A stretch of 22,778 bases of DNA from NCBI GenBank assembly GCA_002418595.1, contig DIEK01000075.1:5607-28384 (forward strand), read 5' to 3'. Under the pieces are notes generated by a model. It saw only the letters and a list, made by a program, of their open reading frames with translations, was not told the origin of the DNA and searched no databases. A program made the translations under genes and the position numbers. Shown here one piece after another: positions 6,680-13,788 of the stretch (within the stretch, counting starts at the first letter, position 1; each line of letters starts with the position of its first letter). This stretch comes from Candidatus Omnitrophica bacterium UBA5776. Its GTDB lineage: Bacteria; Omnitrophota; Gorgyraeia; Gygaellales; Profunditerraquicolaceae.

Positions 6680-8242
6680 TTATAACGAATGAGTCTGGCG
6701 GGGATTGGAAAAGATGTCGCGGCAACCGCAGTATTTTTTGAGGAAAGATCGTATATCATCCGGGGACGTGCCGGGGACAGCGGTAAAAGCCACGCCGGCA
6801 GAGTATCGTTGAGGAGAAATTCTTCTGCTCCAGACTATGTCTCCGCCGGTGCGCAGGACTTCCAATCCTCTTCTATCCAATAGGCGCATATCGAGACTGG
6901 AATGTAAAGGCAGCGGCGCAGACAGGGGGGCGCCGTTCTCACCTTCAAAAACGAAAGAAAGTCCGCTGGCGCTTATATCATGTGTCCTGGCTTCCCCGGA
7001 CAATCCGCGGGCGTCGCAAGAAAATCTAAGACGCATCTGCGCGTTAAATCTGGTAAAAAGCCTCTTCTCTTTCCAAACTTCTTCCGCGGTAAAGAAAGAC
7101 GTTTTATCCCTGTATACCCTGGGAACCCGCCCGCCTATGCCGCAGAGGATTTCGTAAGCGATCGTCCCTCCCAGAACGGCAAGCTCGCTCGCCTTTATCT
7201 CTTCCTTTCCCTGACTGCCGATAAACACGGCTTCTTCTCCGGTAGAAAGCCCTTCCCTGCCGGCATCCACCATCAGCTGGTCCATGCAGATGCGCCCGCT
7301 TATCTTATAACGCCTGCCGCGGATAAGCACCGGCCCACAGTTGGACAGGTTGCGGGGGTACCCGTCGCCGTAACCGAGCGGTATTGTGGCGACCACGCAT
7401 TCATCCGGCACGCGGTAAGTATGTCCATAACTCACGCCGGACCCGGCGGGCAGGCGTTTCACGTAAACCAGCCTGCTTTTCAAGGAAAGCACCGGTTTCA
7501 AAGAAACGTTATCTTCTCCGAAAAACGGAGAAACGCCGTACAGGGCAAGTCCGGGCCGCACCATAGTGAAACCGGCACGCCCTCTATTGAGTATCGCGGC
7601 GCTGTTAGCGGCATGCAGCAACGGGATGCACACGCCCGAACGCTCGGCCGATCCGACAACGCTAAAGAATCTTTCTTCCTGCCGGGCGGTAAGATCGTTG
7701 TTCTCTTCGTCGGCGCAGGGAAAATGAGTGAACAACCCTTCTATCTCTATATGCTCGAGAAAACTAACTTTTCTTATGAAGACGTCGGCCTCGTTCCAGA
7801 GCACGCCGATCCTGCCCATGCCGGTATCTATCTTGATATGCGCCTTTATGCGGCAGTTCCTGCGCCGCGCCTCTTCCTCCAGGGCCAGCGCGGTCTCCCA
7901 GTCGCAAAGCGCCGGGGTAAGCCCGGCATCGAAAAACCCCGCCACGCTGTCGCTAAGGACCGCTCCCAGCACCAGCACCGGAAGGGATATCCCGGCCTTG
8001 CGCAACCGAAGCCCTTCTTCAATGGATGCCACGCCGAAAGAATCCGCTCCGCATTCGGCCAGCTTGCGCGCGCAGGGGATCATGCCATGCCCGTAAGCGT
8101 CTGCCTTCACCATCGGCATAATCTTCACGCCTTCGCCTGCCTTCTCCCTAAGCACGCGAAAGTTATACGCCAGATTATCCAGTTCCACCTCGGCCCACGT
8201 CGGCCGGCAGAATTCTATCTTATCCTTATGCGAATCGTTCAT
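6680..8242 (-). CDS. alr: Alanine racemase with C-terminal PilZ (c-di-GMP-binding) domain
   Basis: The protein has 520 residues, about 140 longer than ordinary alanine racemases (360-390). Residues 14-378 are a complete PLP-dependent racemase that makes D-alanine for peptidoglycan. MVKADAYGHG carries the PLP lysine K46, KIDTGMGRIG is near 137-146, MVRPGLALYG at 227-236, the second catalytic base Y272 in VSYGHTY, and RICMDQ near 317-322. Residues about 394-505 match PilZ, with RLFTR at 394-398 giving RxxxR and DISASG at 422-427 giving DxSxxG, the two c-di-GMP contacts. WSRR near 471-474 and SAGVAF at 481-486 match the later PilZ strands. The two parts are one uninterrupted frame, and AAGGA precedes the ATG. 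It is last in its run, 75 nt after tsaB, converging on lptG. Regulation by c-di-GMP is inferred. Confidence 0.94.
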   Translation of the reverse strand: MNDSHKDKIEFCRPTWAEVELDNLAYNFRVLREKAGEGVKIMPMVKADAYGHGMIPCARKLAECGADSFGVASIEEGLRLRKAGISLPVLVLGAVLSDSVAGFFDAGLTPALCDWETALALEEEARRRNCRIKAHIKIDTGMGRIGVLWNEADVFIRKVSFLEHIEIEGLFTHFPCADEENNDLTARQEERFFSVVGSAERSGVCIPLLHAANSAAILNRGRAGFTMVRPGLALYGVSPFFGEDNVSLKPVLSLKSRLVYVKRLPAGSGVSYGHTYRVPDECVVATIPLGYGDGYPRNLSNCGPVLIRGRRYKISGRICMDQLMVDAGREGLSTGEEAVFIGSQGKEEIKASELAVLGGTIAYEILCGIGGRVPRVYRDKTSFFTAEEVWKEKRLFTRFNAQMRLRFSCDARGLSGEARTHDISASGLSFVFEGENGAPLSAPLPLHSSLDMRLLDRRGLEVLRTGGDIVWSRRISPQRYSAGVAFTAVPGTSPDDIRSFLKKYCGCRDIFSNPRQTHSL

Positions 8243-8317
8243 TTCTTTCCTTACCGGGAATTACCTAAGCTCGCGTCTTCCCGCCCCTCGCCCTTAACGC
8301 CTCATGCTCCCGATTGC

Positions 8318-9022
8318 TTATTTCCTTACCTGACATTCCTTCGGGTATAGATAAACCGGTTTCAGACGCAGGGCATCACATATCTCTCCGGCGGCGATCT
8401 TTTCTGCGGCCAACGCCAGCAGATGCCGTGACTGCGGCCTCCAGTAATCTTTATCGAGTATCCGCGCCCTCCTGCCCGAACCTCTCAAGACCTCTTGAAG
8501 CAATCTGGCCCCGTCTCCCAGAATTATACTCCCGTCCTTGACCCTTTTCAATAAATCCCGCGGCGGCAGCAGCATATACGGCGATATTCTGCGCAGGCTG
8601 TTTCCCTCCCGTCTGTAAACACAGGCGTAAAGCAGGCCGCGCCTGGCATCGGTAACGGCTACCACGCGCCCGCCCGGACGCGCCGGTTCCTCATCGAACG
8701 ATTCTCTCGCTTCCAGAGCGTTGCGCGCCAGTAAGTCGAGTGAAGGAACGCCGACTACCGGTTTCTTCACCGCCCAGGCCATACCCTTTACGGTCGCCAC
8801 ACCGGTGCGTATGCCGGTAAAAGAACCCGGGCCGAGACCGCAGGCGAAATAGTCTATTTCCCGAGCCTGCCATCCCTGACCGGCGAGAATGCGCTCCACG
8901 GTAAGAAGACAGAAGGCCGCGTGTCTCTTCCCGGCGAGAAGGTCATACTCCATATCCCTGCCGCCGCCGCGCAGCCCTATGCAAAGCATATCGCTGGTGG
9001 TATCTATAGCGAGTATCTTCAT
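8318..9022 (-). CDS. tsaB: tRNA t6A biosynthesis protein TsaB
   Basis: TsaB is an inactive ASKHA-fold paralogue of TsaD and forms the TsaBDE complex that installs threonylcarbamoyl on A37 of ANN-decoding tRNAs. The 234 aa product starts MKILAIDTTS, the canonical beginning, and has the diagnostic GLGPGSFTGIRTG near 62-74 and GVPSLD further on. An in-frame start 39 nt upstream is rejected because ATG 9022 overlaps the tsaE stop as ATGA and has GGAG about 8 nt before it. The neighbours thiL and tsaE match the order in Bacillus (thiL-tsaE-tsaB-rimI-tsaD). rimI and tsaD are absent here, with alr in the next position. Confidence 0.93.
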   Translation of the reverse strand: MKILAIDTTSDMLCIGLRGGGRDMEYDLLAGKRHAAFCLLTVERILAGQGWQAREIDYFACGLGPGSFTGIRTGVATVKGMAWAVKKPVVGVPSLDLLARNALEARESFDEEPARPGGRVVAVTDARRGLLYACVYRREGNSLRRISPYMLLPPRDLLKRVKDGSIILGDGARLLQEVLRGSGRRARILDKDYWRPQSRHLLALAAEKIAAGEICDALRLKPVYLYPKECQVRK

Positions 9023-9510
9023 GTGAAACTCTCCATCAGCCGAGAATAACGCGCGCCGCAAGGGACAAACTCAAGCGTGCGCCGGTTCCTGCCGCCGTTT
9101 TCTTCCCGCCCTATGTTCACCTGCAGGTATTCCGGGCACTCCAGGCAACCAAGCCTATCCGGCCATTCCACCACGCAGATCCCGTCCCCCTGCATATACT
9201 CTTCCAGCCCGAGCGGCGCGGCCTGCCGCGGTCCGTCGAGCCTGTAAAGGTCGAAATGATATAAAGGTATCTTCCCGCCGCGATATTCCCTCAAAAGCAC
9301 AAAGGTGGGACTGACCACCCGCGCGGAATCTATGCCCAAACCGGCGGCTATCCCCTTGGCGAAAACCGTCTTGCCGCTGCCCAGCCCGCCGCGCAGGAAA
9401 AGAACGTCTCCGGGAGAAAGCGCGCGCGACAACGCCGCCGCTATCGCGCGCGTGCGCCGCGGCGAACCTGAAATTAATTTGAGTTTCTTCTTGCCCGAAC
9501 TTTTCTTCAT
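9019..9510 (-). CDS. tsaE: tRNA t6A biosynthesis ATPase TsaE
   Basis: TsaE is the small P-loop ATPase that resets the TsaBD complex during t6A synthesis. The protein is 163 aa with Walker A GGLGSGKT at 41-48. The SPTF motif after it (VVSPTFVLLREY), the YHFDLYRL stretch and VVEWPDRL near the C-terminal third are all hallmarks of the family. The N-terminus MKKSSGKKKLK is lysine-rich and slightly extended. It overlaps tsaB by 4 nt. The 48 nt between thiL and tsaE are AT-rich and lack a Shine-Dalgarno. TATATT lies only 4 nt before the ATG with a weak TTTACG 18 nt further up, so a secondary promoter giving a leaderless mRNA is conceivable but weakly supported. Confidence 0.93.
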   Translation of the reverse strand: MKKSSGKKKLKLISGSPRRTRAIAAALSRALSPGDVLFLRGGLGSGKTVFAKGIAAGLGIDSARVVSPTFVLLREYRGGKIPLYHFDLYRLDGPRQAAPLGLEEYMQGDGICVVEWPDRLGCLECPEYLQVNIGREENGGRNRRTLEFVPCGARYSRLMESFT

Positions 9511-9558
9511 TTTGAATATACAGCAAAAATATTGGTATCGTAAACAATAATTCTATTT

Positions 9559-10473
9559 TTAAAAGTGCCTGTACCCGGACTTCTTCACCTTGAGCGGACG
9601 AAGATCCTTCCCCACCAGTCTCATACCGGAATTGCCGGAGAGAACGAATCCTATCTGCCGGAAGACGAAACCGTTTTTTGCGCGCAGCAGGCGGGACGCT
9701 TCAGCCAGCGGCATGGTAAAAAGCAGTTCGAAATCCTCCCCCGAGGAAATCGCGTCTTCGATACCTGAGGCGGCCCCGGATAACGGCAATCTGTCGGCGT
9801 AAATAACCGCGCCGGTCCCGGAAGCGGACATCAAATGGCCGAGATCCTGCCAAAGGCCGTCGGAAACGTCTATCATGGAAGTCACCTTGAAATTCGCGGT
9901 AAGATAAGCGGCTTCCCGCACGCGGGGAGTGAAACGCAGATGCCGCCCTTTTATAGAACCACCCAGACTTCCGCTGACGAATATCACGTCGCCCGGTTTT
10001 GCGCCGGACCGGGTCACGAGCCGCCCCTTGGCGGCGAAACCCGCAACCGAGATATTAAGCACCAGCTTAGCGCAGCGGCTGATGTCACCGCCTACGATAT
10101 TCACATTATACCGTCCCGCCAGTCTTTTCATCCCGTTGAATATAGCGGCGACTCTATCATACGGACAGGCGGCGGGTATCCCCAAGCTCACCAGAGCGTA
10201 ACGCGGCGTTCCTCCGCAGGCGGCGATATCGCTCAAGGAAACAGCCAGCGCTTTACGTCCTACCAGTTCCGGCCGTTCGCCGGCAAGAAAATCCACTCCT
10301 TCCACCAGCATATCCGCGGTAAGTAAAAGATACTCCTTTGCCGAGACGCGGATCGCGGCGCAGTCGTCTCCCGGACCTACGGCCACGGATGCATCCGCCT
10401 TCAGTCCTTTGGTCAACCTGCGTATCAATCCGAATTCACCCAGCCGGGCGAGCGTATTCTTTTTATCTTTCAT
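9559..10473 (-). CDS. thiL: Thiamine-monophosphate kinase
   Basis: ThiL phosphorylates thiamine monophosphate to thiamine diphosphate, the last step of cofactor synthesis, in the cytoplasm. The 304 aa length is typical of this PurM-like ATP-binding family. The N-terminal GEFGLIRRL is followed by the metal-binding VGPGDDCAAI near 32-41 and LLTADMLVEGVDF near 49-62. Next come NIVGGDIS in the middle and MIDVSDGLWQDLGH in the C-terminal half, the last with the conserved SDGL. It overlaps mtnA by ATGA and is followed by tsaE, the partner order also found in Bacillus. No other thiamine synthesis gene is visible in the window. Confidence 0.95.
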   Translation of the reverse strand: MKDKKNTLARLGEFGLIRRLTKGLKADASVAVGPGDDCAAIRVSAKEYLLLTADMLVEGVDFLAGERPELVGRKALAVSLSDIAACGGTPRYALVSLGIPAACPYDRVAAIFNGMKRLAGRYNVNIVGGDISRCAKLVLNISVAGFAAKGRLVTRSGAKPGDVIFVSGSLGGSIKGRHLRFTPRVREAAYLTANFKVTSMIDVSDGLWQDLGHLMSASGTGAVIYADRLPLSGAASGIEDAISSGEDFELLFTMPLAEASRLLRAKNGFVFRQIGFVLSGNSGMRLVGKDLRPLKVKKSGYRHF

Positions 10474-11519
10474 CTTGCGCCTGCCTTTTCCGCCAGTCTG
10501 CGTATTTTATCCGGATAAGGGGGTTTTAGCACGCCGCGGTCGGTGATGATCGCCGTTATCAAACCTGCCGGAGTGACGTCAAACGCCGGATTGTAAACTT
10601 TTGTACCCGACGGCGCAGCAGGAGAACGAAAGAACATACCGGTCACCTCGAAAGGGTCACGCTCCTCGATCGGTATTCCCGCGCCGGAACGCAGGGAAAA
10701 ATCGAAGCTGGAAACCGGTGCCGCTATATAAAAAGGAATCCGGTGATAACGCGCCAGGACTGCCAGCGAATAAGTGCCGATCTTGTTCGCCGAATCGCCG
10801 TTTGAGGCGATCCTGTCGGCCCCGGCGATCACCTGGTCTATCTTTCCCTGCGCCATCAAAGCGGCGGCCATATTGTCACAGATAAGCGTGACGTCCACCC
10901 CGTTATTGCGCAGTTCATAACAGGTGAGGCGCGCGCCCTGCAATAACGGCCTGGTCTCGCAGGAATACACCTTGGCGATCTTGCCCAAGGCATGCGCCTT
11001 GTATATCACGCCCAGCGCTGTCCCGCAGCCGGCGGTGGCCAACGCCCCGGCGTTGCAAACGGTAAGTACCCGCTCGCCATTCTTGAACAGACGCGCGCCG
11101 TTAACTGATATTGCGGCGCAGGAGGCGACGTCCTCGGATATTATCGCAAGCGCTTCATTCAATATAACTTTCTTGATCTTCTCCGGCGAAAATCCGGAAT
11201 GCCCTTTTGCCGCTCTTATTATCCGGGATAGCGCCCAGAAAAGGTTCTTCGCCGTGGGCCTGCTGGACGCGAGATAATCGGCCTTTCTTCCCAGTTCAGC
11301 CCTGAAAGCGGCGTAGCCGGCGGCGCGGGAATCCTTTATTCCCAGGTAAAGCCCCAACGCTCCGGCGGCTCCTATGGCTGGAGCCCCGCGCACTTTAAGC
11401 TGCTTGATAGCCTCCCTCATTCTACCGATATCGGATATATCTAAAAAAACCAGTTTACCGGGCAGTTTTGTCTGGTCGATAATCCTGACTTTCCCGTTTT
11501 TCCACTCTATAGACTTCAT
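10470..11519 (-). CDS. mtnA: S-methyl-5-thioribose-1-phosphate isomerase (MtnA; aIF-2B-like family)
   Basis: MtnA converts methylthioribose 1-phosphate to methylthioribulose 1-phosphate in methionine salvage. The protein is 349 aa. It has RGAPAIG at 44-50, CNAGALATAGCGTA from C155 (the catalytic cysteine) and SCETRPLLQGARLT near 186-199. GADRIASNGD carries the catalytic D235, followed by NKIGTYSLA and the C-terminal FDVTPAGLITAIITD. These fit MtnA better than eIF2B proper or archaeal ribose-1,5-bisphosphate isomerase, although the latter is a close relative. The start has AGGGG about 5 nt before it. No mtnB, mtnC, mtnK or mtnN is nearby, so the role in salvage is family knowledge rather than context. 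Transcription probably begins in, or reads through, the structured gap 11520-11662. Confidence 0.93.
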   Translation of the reverse strand: MKSIEWKNGKVRIIDQTKLPGKLVFLDISDIGRMREAIKQLKVRGAPAIGAAGALGLYLGIKDSRAAGYAAFRAELGRKADYLASSRPTAKNLFWALSRIIRAAKGHSGFSPEKIKKVILNEALAIISEDVASCAAISVNGARLFKNGERVLTVCNAGALATAGCGTALGVIYKAHALGKIAKVYSCETRPLLQGARLTCYELRNNGVDVTLICDNMAAALMAQGKIDQVIAGADRIASNGDSANKIGTYSLAVLARYHRIPFYIAAPVSSFDFSLRSGAGIPIEERDPFEVTGMFFRSPAAPSGTKVYNPAFDVTPAGLITAIITDRGVLKPPYPDKIRRLAEKAGAR

Positions 11520-11558
11520 TTTTCCCCTTTTCTTTCAGTGGCGGACGTATCGTCAATC

Positions 11559-11619
11559 GTCTTACGCCTTGCGGTTTTAAGACGTCCCCGTAACCGAGAG
11601 CCGAAACGGCCTTCGTTAC
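11559..11619 (-). repeat. Two imperfect hairpins with repeated CGGGGAC motifs upstream of mtnA
   Basis: The 143-nt gap 11520-11662 holds two inverted repeats. One pairs GTCTTA (11559-11564) with TAAGAC (11578-11583) and has an inner CGC/GCG. The other, 11590-11619, pairs GTAAC with GTTAC and GCCG with CGGC around AAA. On the minus strand CGGGGAC occurs three times, at 11584-11590, 11621-11627 and 11647-11653, the last inside repeat copy 2. This may be remnant REP-like material or a leader structure of mtnA. No open reading frame of note is present. Confidence 0.55.
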
Positions 11620-11632
11620 CGTCCCCGCTGCC

Positions 11633-11658
11633 GAATTAAGTATTGTGTCCCCGGAATT
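11633..11658 (-). repeat. 3'-end repeat, copy 2 (26-nt core only)
   Basis: All 26 nt are identical to copy 1 (6575-6600) in reverse complement. It begins 4 nt after the stop codon of the DUF362/ferredoxin gene (11663-11665) and runs in that gene's sense direction. The CGGGCTAAAGCCCG palindrome of the other copies is missing; GC-rich hairpin DNA of another sequence follows instead. Confidence 0.85.
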
Positions 11659-11662
11659 AATC

Positions 11663-12802
11663 TTACAGCCCAGCAAGCCTCGCTATCCAGCTTCTGGTTA
11701 TTTTTATCGCCCTGGCAGGGCAGGTCTCGTGACAGCAAAAACAAGAAATGCACTTCCCTTGTTCCACGCGCGGGTAACCGTCAATAAAACGCACGGCTTT
11801 TACGGGGCATATTTTAACGCACTCTCCGCAGCGCACGCAAAGAAGACGGTCGATCTTAGGCTTGAAGAAACGCATCAATCTCTGGAGCGGAGCGAGAAGA
11901 AAACCCGGAATGGCTGCCGTAATGGATGTCGACGGCGGCCTGAAAGCCGAATCGCAGACAGCTTCAAGCGGTTCTCCCAAGACCTCTATAGCGTTTAAAT
12001 CGCAGTTACCCAGCCCTTTGCGCGCGGCTGCCCTGTTGCTAAGTACGCCTTCCGGTTTTACTCCGGCCATAAAGGCCAGCGCGCTGTCCAACGCCACGCA
12101 ATCTCTGCCGACCAGAAGCACACCCTGGCTGCGCAATCTACCGCCTGTTCCGGGGCCGTCGCCTTCCATAGCCACGATGCCGTCTATAACTGTCAGTGCC
12201 GGTTTCACGCTGCCGTAAATGTCGGCGAGCACCTCTGCGAACTGCTCGGGACGGAAATAACGCCGGTGCAGTTCTGTCTTATAAGGCCCGGAGACCAGGC
12301 CGTAGAGATTCTTCACCGCTCCGGAAAGGAACATTAAGGTGTGCGTCTTGAATTTCGGCACGTTCACCAGCGCGTCGCATTCGTCAAGCAGGGCGCTCAA
12401 CGGCACTCCTTTGCGCATGCGGTGTTTTTCGAAACGAACAAGCTCTACGCCCTCCTGTTCCGCCAGCAACCGCATCCCGGTCGCTTCGTAGACCCGCTCG
12501 ACTCTTTCCTTCCCCAGGTTCATGGCGCTCGGCCCGTCTCCCAGCAGGACGCGGCAGTTTATCTTTTTCAACTCCCGGATCACCGCCCTGACCACTTCCG
12601 GATGCGTGACTATACCGCTGGACGCCGGCACCGCCATCAACAGGTTCGGTTTCACCAGTACCTTGCTGCCCGGAGTTATAAAAACCCCGATGCCGCCTAA
12701 AAGCGCAAACGCTTTTTCCAAAGCCGCGGCCACTTCGGCGCTTTTATAAGCGGCGCATTTGACCAAGGAGATCCTGCTCTTCTGCGCGGCGCGGTTTGGC
12801 AT
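11663..12802 (-). CDS. DUF362 domain protein with C-terminal 2x[4Fe-4S] ferredoxin domain
   Basis: The protein is 379 aa. Residues about 10-290 are a DUF362 domain, with KPNLL near 51-55, THPEVV near 66-71 and the conserved NVPKFKTHTLMFLSGAVKNLYG from about 147 to 168. VIDGIVAMEGDGP follows near 205-217. Residues 318-370 hold two CxxCxxCxxxCP motifs (C322, C325, C328, C332 and C351, C354, C357, C361), which bind two [4Fe-4S] clusters. A hydrophobic linker at about 297-312 joins the parts. Such proteins are common in anaerobes and are assumed to be iron-sulfur redox proteins, but no reaction is established for this type. It starts 3 nt after the tatD stop with AGGA upstream, so the two are cotranscribed. 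I do not assign a function. Confidence 0.9.
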   Translation of the reverse strand: MPNRAAQKSRISLVKCAAYKSAEVAAALEKAFALLGGIGVFITPGSKVLVKPNLLMAVPASSGIVTHPEVVRAVIRELKKINCRVLLGDGPSAMNLGKERVERVYEATGMRLLAEQEGVELVRFEKHRMRKGVPLSALLDECDALVNVPKFKTHTLMFLSGAVKNLYGLVSGPYKTELHRRYFRPEQFAEVLADIYGSVKPALTVIDGIVAMEGDGPGTGGRLRSQGVLLVGRDCVALDSALAFMAGVKPEGVLSNRAAARKGLGNCDLNAIEVLGEPLEAVCDSAFRPPSTSITAAIPGFLLAPLQRLMRFFKPKIDRLLCVRCGECVKICPVKAVRFIDGYPRVEQGKCISCFCCHETCPARAIKITRSWIARLAGL

Positions 12803-12805
12803 ATT

Positions 12806-13567
12806 CTATCCTATAGAAAAAAAACTCTTCGCGTTGGCAGTGCTGGCCTCACAGACCTGTTCGTATTTCTCTCCCTTGACGGAAGCCACGGCCTCCGCGG
12901 CATAGCGCACCCAGGCCGGGACGTTCCGCTTTCCTCTCATCCCCTCGGGAGGCAGATAAGGAGCGTCGGTCTCCAGCATCAATCTATCGAGCGGCACGGC
13001 CGCGGCGTATTCCCGTATATTGCCGGCCTTTTTATAAGTGATGTTACAGGTAAAGGAACAATAATATCCGCGCTCGAGGCATTCGGAAAGAAAGGCGTGG
13101 TCTCCGGAGAAACAATGAATCACCGTTTTTAGAGAGGGGTATTCTCGCAATATCCTCAGGGTATCCTCCTGCGCCTGGCGACAGTGCACCACCAGCGGAA
13201 GGTTGCGCTCAAGGGCTATTTCTATCTGGGCCCGGAAGATACGCTGCTGATTGAGAGAAGAAGAAAGGCTGCGGTAATAATCAAGGCCGGTCTCTCCCAC
13301 CGCCACCACTTTATCCGAACCGGCGAGCCTGGAAATCTCCTTGAGGTCCTCCTGCGCTGCGGAGTCAGCTTCATGCGGGTGAACTCCCACGACGGCGAAT
13401 ACGCCCGGGAAACGCGCGGAAACTTCCAGAGCGCGGCGCGCTCCTTCCACGCTGGAGGAAACGTTTATTATGTAAGCGACCCCGGATGACGCCGCCTCTT
13501 CAACGACCGCTTCCCTGTCCGCGTCGAACTCGGGAAAATCGAGATGACAATGAGTATCTATGAGCAT
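12806..13567 (-). CDS. tatD: TatD-family metal-dependent DNase
   Basis: The protein is 253 aa and belongs to the TatD/YcfH amidohydrolase-fold nucleases, which act as 3'-5' exonucleases on DNA or RNA and as D-aminoacyl-tRNA deacylase relatives. All metal ligands are present: H6 and H8 in THCHLD, E92 in VGETGLDY, H128 in VVHCRQ, H151 in HCFSG and D201 in LETDAPYL. The ending region FRGKRN-like GMRGKRN is also typical. ATG 13567 matches the canonical MLIDTHCH start, though only a weak AGAG precedes it. In Bacillus tatD (yabD) follows metS directly; here the repeat-rich 263-nt gap intervenes. Confidence 0.93.
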   Translation of the reverse strand: MLIDTHCHLDFPEFDADREAVVEEAASSGVAYIINVSSSVEGARRALEVSARFPGVFAVVGVHPHEADSAAQEDLKEISRLAGSDKVVAVGETGLDYYRSLSSSLNQQRIFRAQIEIALERNLPLVVHCRQAQEDTLRILREYPSLKTVIHCFSGDHAFLSECLERGYYCSFTCNITYKKAGNIREYAAAVPLDRLMLETDAPYLPPEGMRGKRNVPAWVRYAAEAVASVKGEKYEQVCEASTANAKSFFSIG

Positions 13568-13598
13568 TTATTCTCTTTAATCCCCTCGCCCAGAAATC

Positions 13599-13788
13599 CC
13601 CGGGTTTTAAGCCGGGTGTACCTTAGCCAATCGGATGGCTAAGTATACACCTGTGTGTTATACCTTGGCCAATTGGAATAACACTTTGCCCTTATGGGGA
13701 ATTGGGCAAGTGTTCACCAGTGTGAAAGTATACACCTCTGTGTTACACCCTGGCCAATTGGAATAACACCGCTCCTGCGGATGAGCCG
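13599..13788 (-). repeat. Palindrome-rich repeat array between metG and tatD
   Basis: The 263-nt gap 13568-13830 has no gene but dense structure. A 42-nt direct repeat occurs at 13643-13684 and 13728-13769 with three mismatches and an 85-nt period; each copy contains CCAATTGG. Inverted repeats are visible at 13599-13616 (CCCGG/CCGGG), 13616-13650 (GTGTA..TTAGCCA against TGGCTAA..TACAC), 13655-13684 (GTGTTAT/ATAACAC) and 13685-13710 (TTGCCC/GGGCAA). Repeat copy 3 continues directly at 13789-13827. This resembles a REP/BIME-type cluster or the remains of a small non-autonomous element; no transposase is nearby. A role as metG 3' structure or tatD leader is possible. Confidence 0.75.

Noticed and set aside
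6758-6783. Two CCGGGGAC motifs inside the 3' part of alr (plus strand), resembling the repeat core
   Set aside because: They encode the residues VPGTSPDD within the PilZ frame, and similarity to the repeat does not extend beyond about 9-10 nt, so chance in GC-rich DNA is sufficient.
8265-8336. A 23-codon minus-strand frame overlapping the tsaB end and filling the gap before alr (starts MSGKEISNRE)
   Set aside because: It is short, has no ribosome site of its own and no known homologue I recognise. An open frame this short is expected by chance in a 75-nt GC-rich gap.
6980-8350. A 456-codon open frame on the plus strand opposite alr and tsaB
   Set aside because: Its translation has no recognisable domain and is rich in low-complexity H, P and R stretches. 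The minus strand carries clear racemase, PilZ and TsaB motifs, so this is an antisense shadow of codon bias.
9511-9558. Promoter for tsaE in the AT-rich 48-nt gap
   Set aside because: TATATT is good, but the matching -35 is weak and the -10 is only 4 nt from the ATG. Evidence is too thin for a feature, so it is mentioned only in the tsaE entry.
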